64,000 nt of DNA from Oceanihabitans sp. IOP_32. GTDB lineage: Bacteria > Bacteroidota > Bacteroidia > Flavobacteriales > Flavobacteriaceae. Position 1 is the first letter of the stretch. Each line of letters starts with the position of its first letter. A program made the translations under genes and the position numbers. This document shows positions 1 through 7,328 of the stretch, one piece after another. The stretch is from positions 1,991,001 to 2,055,000 of the forward strand of contig NZ_CP040813.1 of NCBI RefSeq assembly GCF_009498295.1, written 5' to 3'. Below the pieces are notes generated by a model, which ran no database searches, was not told the DNA's origin, and worked only from the letters and a program-made list of their open reading frames with translations.

Positions 1-712
1 CCGTACTCACCGAGAAATATCGAAAACTTCCAATAAACATCGAATGTCCAATGGCTGTTGTAACTAGCCCTAATAGGATAATGTATGGGTATTGGGTTTG
101 TATGTTCGTACTGTCCATGGTAAACATGACCGGAAGTAAAATAATACTAACTATTAAGACTTGTTGCATCATGAGTGTAGTACCATTGTACTTGGCAACG
201 TGGCGTTTTAAAATGAGGTTTCGTAAGGCGTAACAAAGAGCTGATAGTAAACCAAATAAAACACCGCTAAAATGGGTGTTCTCGAAGTTAAAATCTGGTG
301 CGAGTATATAAATCCCGAGTAGAACCATGAGTGCCATAACAATATGTATGGGATTAAATTTAGATTTGGTAAATACTGGTTCTAATAGGGCTGTAATTAC
401 AGGAAAAGTAAATAAAGACAGCATGCCTATGGCAACATTCGATAATTTTAAGGCATGAAAATAAGTAAGCCAATGGGCGCCCATTAATAGCGCACTTAAA
501 ATAATACTGGGCGCATCTTTAAAAGACTTAATTGTTATACTTATTTTTTTATAACGGCAATACATAAATAAAAATACTGCAGCCAGAGCACTTCTAAACC
601 AAATAATAACTGGCGTAGGTAAATCGATAAATTTACCAAGAGCACCAGAGGTGCTCATAAAAATTGTAGCTAATAAAAGTAGAAAAAGATGGTTTTTATG
701 TTCTTTGTACAT
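1..712 (-). CDS. EamA/DMT-family permease, truncated by the window edge
   Basis: Reading the minus strand from an ATG at 712-710 gives at least 237 codons without a stop before the window begins, so the C-terminus is missing. The translation starts MYKEHKNHLFLLLLATIFMS and is a chain of hydrophobic helices separated by short basic loops, with the GALGKF and VIIWFRSALAA pattern typical of EamA repeats; the internal duplication of 4-5 helices is apparent. The family comprises inner-membrane metabolite exporters or importers (drug/metabolite transporters); the substrate cannot be read from sequence. It is chromosomal flank rather than element cargo, lying outside the tRNA-Leu junction. Family assignment is firm, function is not. 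Confidence 0.85.
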   Translation of the reverse strand, partial: MYKEHKNHLFLLLLATIFMSTSGALGKFIDLPTPVIIWFRSALAAVFLFMYCRYKKISITIKSFKDAPSIILSALLMGAHWLTYFHALKLSNVAIGMLSLFTFPVITALLEPVFTKSKFNPIHIVMALMVLLGIYILAPDFNFENTHFSGVLFGLLSALCYALRNLILKRHVAKYNGTTLMMQQVLIVSIILLPVMFTMDSTNIQTQYPYIILLGLVTTAIGHSMFIGSFRYFSVST

Positions 713-751
713 GTTCTTACGCCTGATGTGTTAGGGATTGTAGTGGAAATC

Positions 752-823
752 CTTTTGCTTTTTTTGCAAAAGATTGCAACGGAAAGCGCGACCGCCTTTT
801 GCTCTTAAACAGCAAAAGGCGGT
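752..823 (-). terminator. Two stem-loops downstream of the dipeptidase gene
   Basis: Positions 791-803 (ACCGCCTTTTGCT) and 811-823 (AGCAAAAGGCGGT) form a perfect 13-bp stem with a 7-nt loop. A second stem, CTTTTGC 752-758 with GCAAAAG 766-772, lies beside it with a T-rich loop. They sit between the end of the M20 dipeptidase and the start of the permease, both minus strand. There is no long T-run directly after the large stem in the minus direction, so this may be an attenuating or mRNA-stabilising hairpin rather than a classical intrinsic terminator. Confidence 0.5.
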
Positions 824-835
824 AACACCCAAAAA

Positions 836-2224
836 CTATTTAGATAATTCGGCAAAATACTTATAAAATAGTGGGATAGTTTCTATGCCTTTTAAGTAGT
901 TAAATACACCGAAATGCTCGTTTGGTGAGTGAATAGCGTCGCTATCTAGGCCAAAACCCATTAAAATAGTTTTACTTTTTAATTCTTGCTCGAACAGTGA
1001 AACAATTGGAATACTGCCTCCGCTGCGTTGCGGAATAGGGGTTTTTCCAAAGGTGTCTTGATAGGCTTTACTTGCCGCCTTATAACCCATGCTGTCTATT
1101 GGTGTAACATAGCCTTGACCACCATGATGTGGTGTTACTTTTACGGTAACGCCTGCAGGAGCAATATTTTCGAAGTGGGTTTTAAACAATTTTGTGATCT
1201 CTTCCCAATCTTGATTAGGTACTAAACGCATGGATATTTTGGCATAGGCTTTACTGGCTATAACAGTTTTTGCACCTTCGCCAGTATAGCCGCCCCAAAT
1301 ACCGTTAACATCTAGGGTTGGACGAATAGAATTTCGCTCGTTAGTGGTGTAACCCGCTTCACCGTATACGGCGCTAATATCTAAGGCCTTCTTGTAGTCC
1401 TCTAGATTAAAAGGCGCTTTTGCCATTTGGGCACGTTCTTCTTTCGAGAGCTCTTCAACCTTATCGTAAAAACCTGGTATGGTAATATGATTGTTGTCAT
1501 CGTGAAGAGAGGCTATCATTTTCGATAAAACGTTTATAGGATTGGCCACAGCGCCACCATATAAACCCGAGTGTAAATCGCGATTTGGTCCTGTAACCTC
1601 AACTTCAACGTAGCTTAATCCCCGTAGTCCCGTTGTTATAGAAGGCACATCTTGTGCTATCATACCCGTATCTGAAATTAAAATAACATCGTTTTTTAAC
1701 TTCTCTTGGTTTTCTTTTACAAATATAGCGAGGTTTGGACTGCCCACTTCTTCTTCGCCTTCTATCATGAATTTAACATTGCAAGGCAATTGATTAGTAC
1801 GTGTCATAAACTCCAACGCTTTTACATGCATGTACATTTGACCTTTATCATCGCAAGCGCCCCTTGCAAATATGGCTCCTTCTGGGTGTGTTTCTGTTTT
1901 TTTAATAACAGGATCGAAAGGGGGGGAGTGCCATAGATTTAACGGATCTGGAGGTTGTACATCGTAATGTCCATAAACTAGAACAGTGGGAAGGTTTTTG
2001 TCTATAGTTTTTTCGCCGTAAACTATTGGGTATCCCGCAGTTTCGCATATTACAACATGGTCGCATCCTGCTTCTTTAAGACGAATTGTAACCTGTTCGG
2101 CGGTTTTAAGGACCTCCTTTTTATAAGCCGAATCTGCACTAATTGACGGAATTTTTAAAAGGTCGATAAGTTCGTCTAAAAATCGTTGCTGGTGTTCTTT
2201 GATATATTCTTTTGTGTTATCCAT
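836..2224 (-). CDS. M20-family metallo-dipeptidase (carnosinase-like)
   Basis: 462-residue cytoplasmic peptidase of the M20/ArgE-DapE-CNDP type, the usual length for bacterial dipeptidases of this clade. Metal-ligand motifs are present in order: VYGHYDVQ with His86 and Asp88, GACDDKGQ around Asp125-Asp126, the EGEEEVGS glutamate cluster at about 157-161, and the C-terminal IHSPNEHF histidine. The dimerisation (lid) domain lies at roughly 205-375. It is expected to hydrolyse dipeptides in the cytoplasm with two zinc or manganese ions. Start at ATG 2224 agrees with the usual N-terminus. It is a chromosomal flanking gene, transcribed away from the tRNA-Leu locus; exact dipeptide specificity is unknown. 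Confidence 0.9.
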   Translation of the reverse strand: MDNTKEYIKEHQQRFLDELIDLLKIPSISADSAYKKEVLKTAEQVTIRLKEAGCDHVVICETAGYPIVYGEKTIDKNLPTVLVYGHYDVQPPDPLNLWHSPPFDPVIKKTETHPEGAIFARGACDDKGQMYMHVKALEFMTRTNQLPCNVKFMIEGEEEVGSPNLAIFVKENQEKLKNDVILISDTGMIAQDVPSITTGLRGLSYVEVEVTGPNRDLHSGLYGGAVANPINVLSKMIASLHDDNNHITIPGFYDKVEELSKEERAQMAKAPFNLEDYKKALDISAVYGEAGYTTNERNSIRPTLDVNGIWGGYTGEGAKTVIASKAYAKISMRLVPNQDWEEITKLFKTHFENIAPAGVTVKVTPHHGGQGYVTPIDSMGYKAASKAYQDTFGKTPIPQRSGGSIPIVSLFEQELKSKTILMGFGLDSDAIHSPNEHFGVFNYLKGIETIPLFYKYFAELSK

Positions 2225-2288
2225 GTCTTGTTATGTATCGCTTGTTGAGCAAAAATAGAAAAAAAGAATGTTTTTAATGCTAAAGGTG

Positions 2289-2318
2289 TTTGCAATTTAA
2301 AAATGTTGTTTATATTTG
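2289..2318 (+). promoter_or_regulatory. Bacteroidetes-type promoter of the tRNA-Leu locus
   Basis: TTTG at 2289-2292 and TATATTTG at 2311-2318 match the Bacteroidetes housekeeping sigma consensus (TTTG, about 19 nt, TAnnTTTG). The spacing is 18 nt. Transcription would begin near 2325, just before the first tRNA-like sequence at 2331, so this promoter now reads through the truncated tRNA half into the complete tRNA-Leu. Confidence 0.75.
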
Positions 2319-2330
2319 CAGTCCTTAACA

Positions 2331-2370
2331 GCGGGCGTGGTGGAATTGGTAGACACGCTAGACTTAGGAT
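2331..2370 (+). pseudogene. 5' half of a tRNA-Leu gene, broken at the anticodon arm
   Basis: GCGGGCGTGGTGGAATTGGT at 2331-2350 followed by the D-arm and anticodon loop (CTTAGGA) is the 5' half of a leucine tRNA. After about 2370 the sequence no longer pairs: the anticodon stem is not closed, there is no variable arm or T-arm, and no CGCCCGC partner for the acceptor follows. The stretch AGACTTAGGAT is shared with the complete tRNA-Leu at 2435-2445. TTAGG/CCTAA arms flank the break. This looks like a recombination junction (possible att site) or a deletion between tandem tRNA genes; the two cannot be separated from one end alone. Confidence 0.75.
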
Positions 2371-2404
2371 TTAACCTAATAAAAGTTCTTAAAATATTGA
2401 AAAA

Positions 2405-2486
2405 GCGGATGTGGTGGAACTGGTAGACACGTCAGACTTAGGATCTGATGCCGCGAGGTGTGCAGGTTCGATTCCTGTCATCCGCA
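2405..2486 (+). tRNA. tRNA-Leu, anticodon UAG
   Basis: A complete class II tRNA. The acceptor GCGGATG (2405-2411) pairs with CATCCGC (2479-2485), followed by discriminator A. The D-arm contains TGGTAGACAC, the anticodon stem TCAGA/TCTGA frames loop CTTAGGA (anticodon TAG), a short variable arm (TGCCGCGAGGTGTG region) follows, and the T-arm holds GGTTCGATTCC. No CCA is encoded. It lies 34 nt after the broken tRNA-Leu half and immediately before the presumed element DNA, so its 3' end is a plausible ICE integration target. Confidence 0.95.
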
Positions 2487-2494
2487 CTTTTTCA

Positions 2495-2542
2495 ACTGCA
2501 AAATTGCAGTCATAAAACCTCTCATTTCTGAGAGGTTTTTTT
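2495..2542 (+). terminator. Terminator after tRNA-Leu, with adjacent palindrome
   Basis: ACCTCTCA (2517-2524) and TGAGAGGT (2529-2536) form an 8-bp stem with a 4-nt loop followed by a T-run to 2542, a standard intrinsic terminator. Just upstream, ACTGCAA...TTGCAGT at 2495-2510 is a second near-perfect palindrome. A GGTACAACAT direct repeat follows at about 2548 and 2560. These could belong to an integrase arm-site region, but that is speculation. Confidence 0.75.
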
Positions 2543-2719
2543 GTTTGGGTACAACATAGGTACAACATTTCCACTTTTATTAGGTGGAACTATAGATTGA
2601 TACTATATGCTTTCATTTGAAATCAAACCCTATTTCTAACTTTAGAGATTAATAAATTTTGCGTTTTATCAACTTTAGTTCTTTGGTTGAGAGTTTATAA
2701 TCATACAATATACCCGCAA

Positions 2720-2857
2720 GATAAACTCGTAAAATACTTCCATCAAAAGACTACGGCATAAAGCCAACGCTTCTTCCACTACTCATTTATTCCGTTTCCT
2801 TTTGAGCCAAGATTTTATCTTCCGTTTGGTTTCTGCTCAAATATTGTTTAATCAAAA
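2720..2857 (+). repeat. 138-nt leader repeat, copy A (upstream of the parB-like gene)
   Basis: Aligns without gaps to 4771-4908 with about 16 mismatches by my hand alignment. The copy ends about 11 nt before the start of the ParB-like gene. Conserved inside both copies are an inverted pair TTTGAGC (2801-2807) / GCTCAAA (2835-2841) and two TTCCGTTT words. The mismatches cluster in one block (about 2771-2784). A shared promoter/leader or a common regulator-binding module for the two maintenance genes is the simplest reading. Confidence 0.8.
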
Positions 2858-2868
2858 ATTTGAGTATT

Positions 2869-4656
2869 ATGACAACAAAAGCGAGTACCACAAAAAAGCG
2901 CAGTCGAACAAAAGTAGCTGCCAAAAAAGAAGTGAACGGAAAAAAAGTCCAGGCACTTAAAATTGAGAATCTGCCTATTGCAAAAGTCAAACCCGACCCG
3001 ATGCAACCCAGAAAAACGTTTGATGAAAAGTTGCTAGAACAGCTTTCAGAAAGTATTGAGAAGCACGGCGTACTACAACCTATTACGGTAAGGAAATCCA
3101 AAAAAGATTATATCATCGTAATGGGCGAGCGTAGGTATCGTGCCAGTAAGTTAGCTGGCAAGAAAACGATACCCTGTATTGTAAGAACGTATAAGGACGA
3201 TGATGTTCTGGAAATTCAAATCATTGAAAATCTACAAAGACAGGATGTTGAACCTACCGAAGAGGCCGAAGCAATTGCCTTTCTGAGTGAAAAGTATGCA
3301 CCTGCTGAAATTGCAAAGCGATTGGGCAGAACAGACAACTTTATAAGACAACGCCTAAAGTTAGCAGGATTGATAGAGGGCTTTAAGCACTTTGTACGAA
3401 ATGGCGAAATGACCATATCCTTGGGCGTAGGTGTAGCGCTCTTTGAACCAGAAGAACAGCAGATGATGTTGGAAACTATGGGCGAGGATTTTAATGCACA
3501 TCAGATAAACAGGATGATTAAAGACCAGACCTACGATTTGGAAAAAGCATCCTTTGATGTAGCCGATAAAAAATTGGTCCCAAAAGCAGGGTCTTGTGTA
3601 GAATGTCCTTTCAATGCTGCAAATCAAGGTAATCTGTTCGGCGAAGGAAAAATGGTCTGTACAAAATCAGCCTGTTTTGAAACTAAGAAAAGTAAATCGT
3701 TCTTAAACCTGATTAAGAAATCAAAAAAAGAGAACATCCTGCTAATTCCTGAGATACGACAGTATTGGGCAGATGACGAAAACAATCAGCTCATAATATC
3801 ACAATTGGAAAAGAATGGATTGAAAGTCTATTTACTGGACGATGTTGAAATCTTAGAAAATCCGATTGAGCCAACAATCGAGGGTATCAAGATAGAATAT
3901 CAGCATTACGATTATTCTGAAGATGAATTAAAGACAGAATTGGATGAAGCAATGCATAATTATAAAGAAGCATTGGAAAAATTCAATTCAGCAAAAGAAG
4001 ATGGATTTGTAGATGGTGTTATTTTCCATCCTGAAACGTACAGGAACAAAGAGGTCTTTGTAACGATTATTGAAAAATCAAAGAACGATTCTACGGAATA
4101 TTCGGCACCATTGGCCAACAGGAAAATGGCAGATTGTACGCCTGAAGAACAAATCGTTAAAATCAACGAAAGAGAAATCCGTAAGAAGCAAATAGAGAAC
4201 AACAAGCAGTTTGAAGAAGTTGTGCAGATGATTCGTGAAACGAAATATATCGATACGAAGAAGACACTTTCAACGGATGAAATGTCGGCATTCTCGATAT
4301 CGCTCTTTGAAAATAATGTGGACTATATGAGCCAACAAAAGTATTTCTCAAAGTTCTTGGGCGACACTTCAAAGATGACCAAAGTTGAAATGGTCGATAA
4401 TTTCAAGAAGAAGTTCAAAAAGGAAATCTTTCACAAGTTGATACGCTATATGCTAACAAAGCAAGTGCATTTTGGCGAAAGCAATCACGTCAATAATCTG
4501 ACAAACATTTCATTTTACAACGCAATGCAAGGATATTACAAATCCAAGATTGCCAGCATAGAAAAAGAATATGCCGAAAAGAGAGACAAGCGTGAAGCAC
4601 GTTTGAAAGAGCGTATCACAGTTCTTGAAAAGCAAATTAAGGAACTCAACGATTAG
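2869..4656 (+). CDS. ParB/RepB/Spo0J-family protein, long form
   Basis: 595-residue DNA-binding partition-type protein. The N-terminus is lysine-rich and disordered. The ParB nuclease-like domain follows (LPIAKVKPDPMQPRKTF, then GERRYRASKLAGKKTIPCIV, box II), and then the helix-turn-helix region (APAEIAKRLGRTDNFIRQRL). A C-x2-C plus C-x4-C cluster (CVECP, CTKSAC) near 240-265 suggests a zinc site. The C-terminal half is charged and ends in a coiled coil. ATG at 2869 is preferred to the upstream TTG at 2860. It is about twice the length of chromosomal ParB and has no ParA partner nearby, so a role in element maintenance or gene regulation is as likely as true partition. It carries the same 138-nt leader as the DUF932 gene. 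Confidence 0.85.
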   Translation: MTTKASTTKKRSRTKVAAKKEVNGKKVQALKIENLPIAKVKPDPMQPRKTFDEKLLEQLSESIEKHGVLQPITVRKSKKDYIIVMGERRYRASKLAGKKTIPCIVRTYKDDDVLEIQIIENLQRQDVEPTEEAEAIAFLSEKYAPAEIAKRLGRTDNFIRQRLKLAGLIEGFKHFVRNGEMTISLGVGVALFEPEEQQMMLETMGEDFNAHQINRMIKDQTYDLEKASFDVADKKLVPKAGSCVECPFNAANQGNLFGEGKMVCTKSACFETKKSKSFLNLIKKSKKENILLIPEIRQYWADDENNQLIISQLEKNGLKVYLLDDVEILENPIEPTIEGIKIEYQHYDYSEDELKTELDEAMHNYKEALEKFNSAKEDGFVDGVIFHPETYRNKEVFVTIIEKSKNDSTEYSAPLANRKMADCTPEEQIVKINEREIRKKQIENNKQFEEVVQMIRETKYIDTKKTLSTDEMSAFSISLFENNVDYMSQQKYFSKFLGDTSKMTKVEMVDNFKKKFKKEIFHKLIRYMLTKQVHFGESNHVNNLTNISFYNAMQGYYKSKIASIEKEYAEKRDKREARLKERITVLEKQIKELND

Positions 4657-4673
4657 CTTTTGTTGTTTGAAGA

Positions 4674-4706
4674 AGGGTCGGCATTCGTGCTGGCCCTTTT
4701 TCTTTT
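4674..4706 (+). terminator. Intrinsic terminator after the parB-like gene
   Basis: AGGGTCGGC (4674-4682) pairs, with two G-T wobbles, with GCTGGCCCT (4689-4697) across a 6-nt loop and runs into TTTTTC/TTTTTT. It follows the parB-like stop codon by 18 nt. Confidence 0.85.
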
Positions 4707-4770
4707 TTATGATAGTGTTTTAAAAGATGGGTTGATAAGGAAGGGGTTATCAATCAATAGTTAGCGCAAA

Positions 4771-4908
4771 GATAAACTCGTAAAATACACCCATCAAAAG
4801 ACTACGGCATAAAGCCAACGCAACATCCTACGCTTATTTATTCCGTTTCCTTTTGAGCTGAGATTTTAGCTTCCGTTTGAGTACTGCTCAAATATTGTTT
4901 AATCAAAA
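4771..4908 (+). repeat. 138-nt leader repeat, copy B (upstream of the DUF932 unit)
   Basis: Second copy of the leader found at 2720-2857, offset by exactly 2051 nt and ungapped. The TTTGAGC/GCTCAAA arms recur at 4852-4858 and 4886-4892, and the 3' end (CTCAAATATTGTTTAATC) is identical. It ends 9 nt before the ATG of a 53-codon ORF at 4918, which is the same geometry as copy A relative to parB. Confidence 0.8.
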
Positions 4909-4917
4909 TATATCATT

Positions 4918-5079
4918 ATGAAACGAGTATCTGAAAAACCTAAAATTTCGCTACAAGAAGCTGAAAAGCATTATCAATCGAGTAGTGAAAATTATGACAT
5001 TGATAGTGGGGAAAGCCATTTCGCTTACTACAGGGATAAGCATCCCAACTATTACCGAGTATTATCACAAAATGTTTAA
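4918..5079 (+). CDS. Small ORF, 53 aa, overlapping the DUF932 start
   Basis: ATG at 4918 opens 53 codons beginning MKRVSEKPKISLQEAEKHYQ and ending at TAA 5077-5079. It has the same placement behind the 138-nt leader as the ParB-like gene. Its last codons (AAT GTT TAA) overlap the ATG of the DUF932 gene at 5072 in another frame, an arrangement typical of translational coupling. The product is polar, with a central Glu/Ser-rich stretch and many Tyr/His, and no membrane segment. I do not recognise a family. It may be a leader peptide or a real small protein. Confidence 0.55.
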   Translation: MKRVSEKPKISLQEAEKHYQSSSENYDIDSGESHFAYYRDKHPNYYRVLSQNV

Positions 5080-5932
5080 TCTAAATTCAAAAGCTATGTA
5101 TTTACAAAATTTGCAACAGGATGAAATCTTTGTTCCATCAGAAATGAAATCCTTAAAAAGTCTGACACAGATGGAATCCCGAAGAGGACTTGAAAATGCC
5201 ATTATCTCAAATGGCAAAATCGTCAACGTGGTATCGAACAGCTATGGCCACATTCCGAACCAACTGTTCTTCAAGAAAGCTGAAGAAATGCTGACCGATG
5301 CACAGCTGAACTTTCACAAACGCACCATCAACAATAATGACAGGTCGTTCATTACCGACTTTATCATCGACGACAAAAGCCAGTTTACCGTCAAGAACGA
5401 TAAGGACTTGATATTACCGATGCTTCGGTTCAAAAACTCGTATGACGGAAGTGAAAAAACTTCTGGACACTTCGGGTTTTATAGAGAAGTATGTTCAAAC
5501 GGACTACACGTTTCTCAGGCAGAAATCGAGTTTTCCATCAAACATAGTAAGAACAATACGCACCTTATTATGCCAAGGTTGAACAATCTATTCGATAAAT
5601 TTCTGGACAATGAATTCTACACCATTACAAAGAAATTCGACAAGATGAAAGAATTTAAAATCATCGATACACAGGAATTTGTGAAAGCGATTCTTGACAG
5701 GACGAAACTGTTCCGGTATGAATGTAGCGACAAGAACAGCGACCCGTCGAAAAAATCTCGTGAGGTCATCGAAATCTTAAACTATGAAGCTTTGTTGCTC
5801 AATGAAGAACCAAATCTTTGGTTAGGTTACAATGCGTTTAATTCAGTACTTCATAATGTCTTAAAGAAAAGCTTTGGCCAACAAGAACGATTGGATAAAA
5901 AGCTGTTTAATGAAGTCTATGCTATGGCATAA
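5072..5932 (+). CDS. DUF932-family protein
   Basis: 286 residues from ATG 5072 (MFNLNSKAMYLQNLQQDEIF); the same frame is open further upstream to 4985 but that part lies inside the small ORF in another frame. The conserved core has SRRGLENAIISNGKIVNVVS and the HFGFYREVCSNGLHVSQ segment characteristic of the DUF932 (phage/plasmid) family. The function of the family is unknown; members are common on conjugative elements, phages and plasmids, often next to ParB-like or ssb genes as here. It may be translationally coupled to the 53-codon ORF. Assignment rests on sequence pattern and context. Confidence 0.75.
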   Translation: MFNLNSKAMYLQNLQQDEIFVPSEMKSLKSLTQMESRRGLENAIISNGKIVNVVSNSYGHIPNQLFFKKAEEMLTDAQLNFHKRTINNNDRSFITDFIIDDKSQFTVKNDKDLILPMLRFKNSYDGSEKTSGHFGFYREVCSNGLHVSQAEIEFSIKHSKNNTHLIMPRLNNLFDKFLDNEFYTITKKFDKMKEFKIIDTQEFVKAILDRTKLFRYECSDKNSDPSKKSREVIEILNYEALLLNEEPNLWLGYNAFNSVLHNVLKKSFGQQERLDKKLFNEVYAMA

Positions 5933-6905
5933 AGCCAAAAGGTTCATCCAGTACCTTAAACTGGATTTTTTTGTGCTTGCTATTTATAGGTTTAAAAGCA
6001 ATACCGTTCAGCACATTCCCCTACATTTCGCGAAAAGCTTCATTCCGGGAAAAGCGCTTTCCTATAATAATCTTGGACACAACTTCAAAGCTTCCGTTTT
6101 CCATTCCACTTGCCCGTTCATTCCCGAGAAAAGTCGGGAAGCGGTCAAACTGCATTCCAACCTACACCTTCAAAGTCAAGTCCGCTTTAAATCCTGCATA
6201 ATGAGAATAAATAATTTTCTTAATCCGTTCAGCACATTCCCCTGCATTTCGCGAAAAGCTACATTTCGTGAAAAGAGCTTCATTACAAAGGTCTTGGACA
6301 CAATCCCCAATTTTAGCTTTCCATTCCGCTAACCCTTCCCGCTATGCTGGGAAGGAACACTTCATTCCTTTGCCAAAATTGAGAATTAAGTCCGTTTTTC
6401 ATCGGAAAGTCATCCCTTCGGTTTTCTTAACAGGATTTTCGGCGCGGTCTTCTTGAGCCCTCAATCGAAAATCCTTAAAAACCGAACCGCTGCCTTACAC
6501 ATTTTAAGGGGTTTATAATGGATAAAGCCTTTGTTGTTTTTCGGGGCGTCGAAAAACAGGCACGACATAACCAATTCTAATATAAACACAGCTGCTTATC
6601 TCGCTTAACTGTCGGTACGCTCAAACGCAACTGCGTTTAAAAGAATTGCTAATGCCCTTATGGAACTTGTCAAGACTATACAAGTTTTAGTGAAAAATAA
6701 GGTTTCTACTTCCTTGAAAATCTAAGGATTTTACTACGTCGCAAACACACCTGATTTTGCCCGAAAAGTCTTGACAAAACCCACTCTATCCATTGTGCGG
6801 TGCACAGAAGAAAAGAACAAACACCCCTTAAAATTTAATTCAGTTTAAAACAAATAGGGGAAATATAAACCAGTCTGTAACAAAGCAGACACAAATCTTT
6901 TTATT
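5933..6905 (+). other. Noncoding, hairpin-rich region before ssb
   Basis: Nearly 1 kb without a credible gene; open frames here are short, overlapping and Pro/Ser/Phe-rich, as expected of structured noncoding DNA. It contains a 36-nt direct repeat and at least four strong stems: TTCCCGA/TCGGGAA (6121-6140), CCTTCCC/GGGAAGG (6334-6355), GTTTTTCG/CGAAAAAC (6536-6557) and AAACGCA/TGCGTTT (6623-6638). TTTCGCGAAA palindromes lie inside both repeats. Composition is more G+C-rich than the flanks. It lies between the partition-like genes and ssb, so a replication origin, single-strand initiation region or structured RNA is plausible. Confidence 0.6.
6004..6260 (+). repeat. 36-nt direct repeat pair (6004-6039 and 6225-6260)
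   Basis: The two copies start CCGTTCAGCACATTCCCC and end in a TTTCGCGAAA palindrome followed by AGCT. They differ at one base (A versus G at repeat position 20) and are 221 nt apart. Weaker similarity continues beyond each copy (CTTGGACACAA, TTCCATTCC), indicating a larger diverged duplication of roughly 100 nt. There are only two copies, so this is not a CRISPR array. Confidence 0.8.
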
Positions 6906-7250
6906 ATGAGTACTATTAGAAATCACGTACAATTGATTGGAAACGTTGGACAAGAGCCAACCATTACGAACCTTGAAAGCGGTAAGAAAGTAGCCCGCTT
7001 CTCACTCGCTACAAACGAATACTACAAAGACAGCAAAGGCGAAAAGCAAACGGACACCAACTGGCATACCGTAGTAGCTTGGGGTAAGACCGCTGAAATC
7101 GTCGAAAAATTTGTCGAAAAAGGCAAGGAAGTAGGAATTACAGGGAAACTAAAGACCCGAACCTACACCACCGATGATGGCAACCAACGCTACGTTACAG
7201 AAGTTGTAGCCGATGAAATCCTATTACTTGGAAGCAAAAACGACAAGTAA
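6906..7250 (+). CDS. ssb: Single-stranded DNA-binding protein
   Basis: 114-residue OB-fold protein. Family signatures are HVQLIGNVGQEPTI at the N-terminus, NWHTVVAWGKTAEIVEKFVE in the centre, and VGITGKLKTRTY. The protein ends soon after the OB fold (LLGSKNDK) and lacks the acidic DDIPF-type tail that recruits replication partners in chromosomal SSB, as is common for conjugative-element SSBs. Role: protection of transferred single strands and support of element replication. It has its own terminator downstream and the structured noncoding region upstream. Confidence 0.95.
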   Translation: MSTIRNHVQLIGNVGQEPTITNLESGKKVARFSLATNEYYKDSKGEKQTDTNWHTVVAWGKTAEIVEKFVEKGKEVGITGKLKTRTYTTDDGNQRYVTEVVADEILLLGSKNDK

Positions 7251-7263
7251 ACTTCAAAAACAA

Positions 7264-7300
7264 AGAGGGCGTTCCTCTCGAAAGTTGCGCCCTCTTTTTC
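7264..7300 (+). terminator. Intrinsic terminator after ssb
   Basis: AGAGGGCG (7264-7271) and CGCCCTCT (7288-7295) form a perfect 8-bp stem followed by TTTTTC. It starts 13 nt after the ssb stop codon. Confidence 0.85.
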
Positions 7301-7328
7301 ATTATTCACACATTTAAATATATGCACA

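Noticed and set aside
2389-2574. 61-codon minus-strand frame across tRNA-Leu containing MTGIEPAHLAAS
   Set aside because: It is the antisense reading of the complete tRNA-Leu and its terminator, a well-known artefact of annotation; no gene.
2860-2868. TTG start for the ParB-like gene
   Set aside because: It would add only three residues; the ATG at 2869 has the same spacing after the leader as the small ORF behind copy B.
6004-6260. Possible CRISPR array
   Set aside because: Only two copies, 221 nt apart, no regular spacers and no cas genes in the window.
5874-6456. Several open frames (up to 152 codons) in the ssb-upstream region
   Set aside because: They overlap one another and lie in hairpin/repeat DNA; composition rich in Phe/Ser/Pro with no domain; the region is better read as noncoding.
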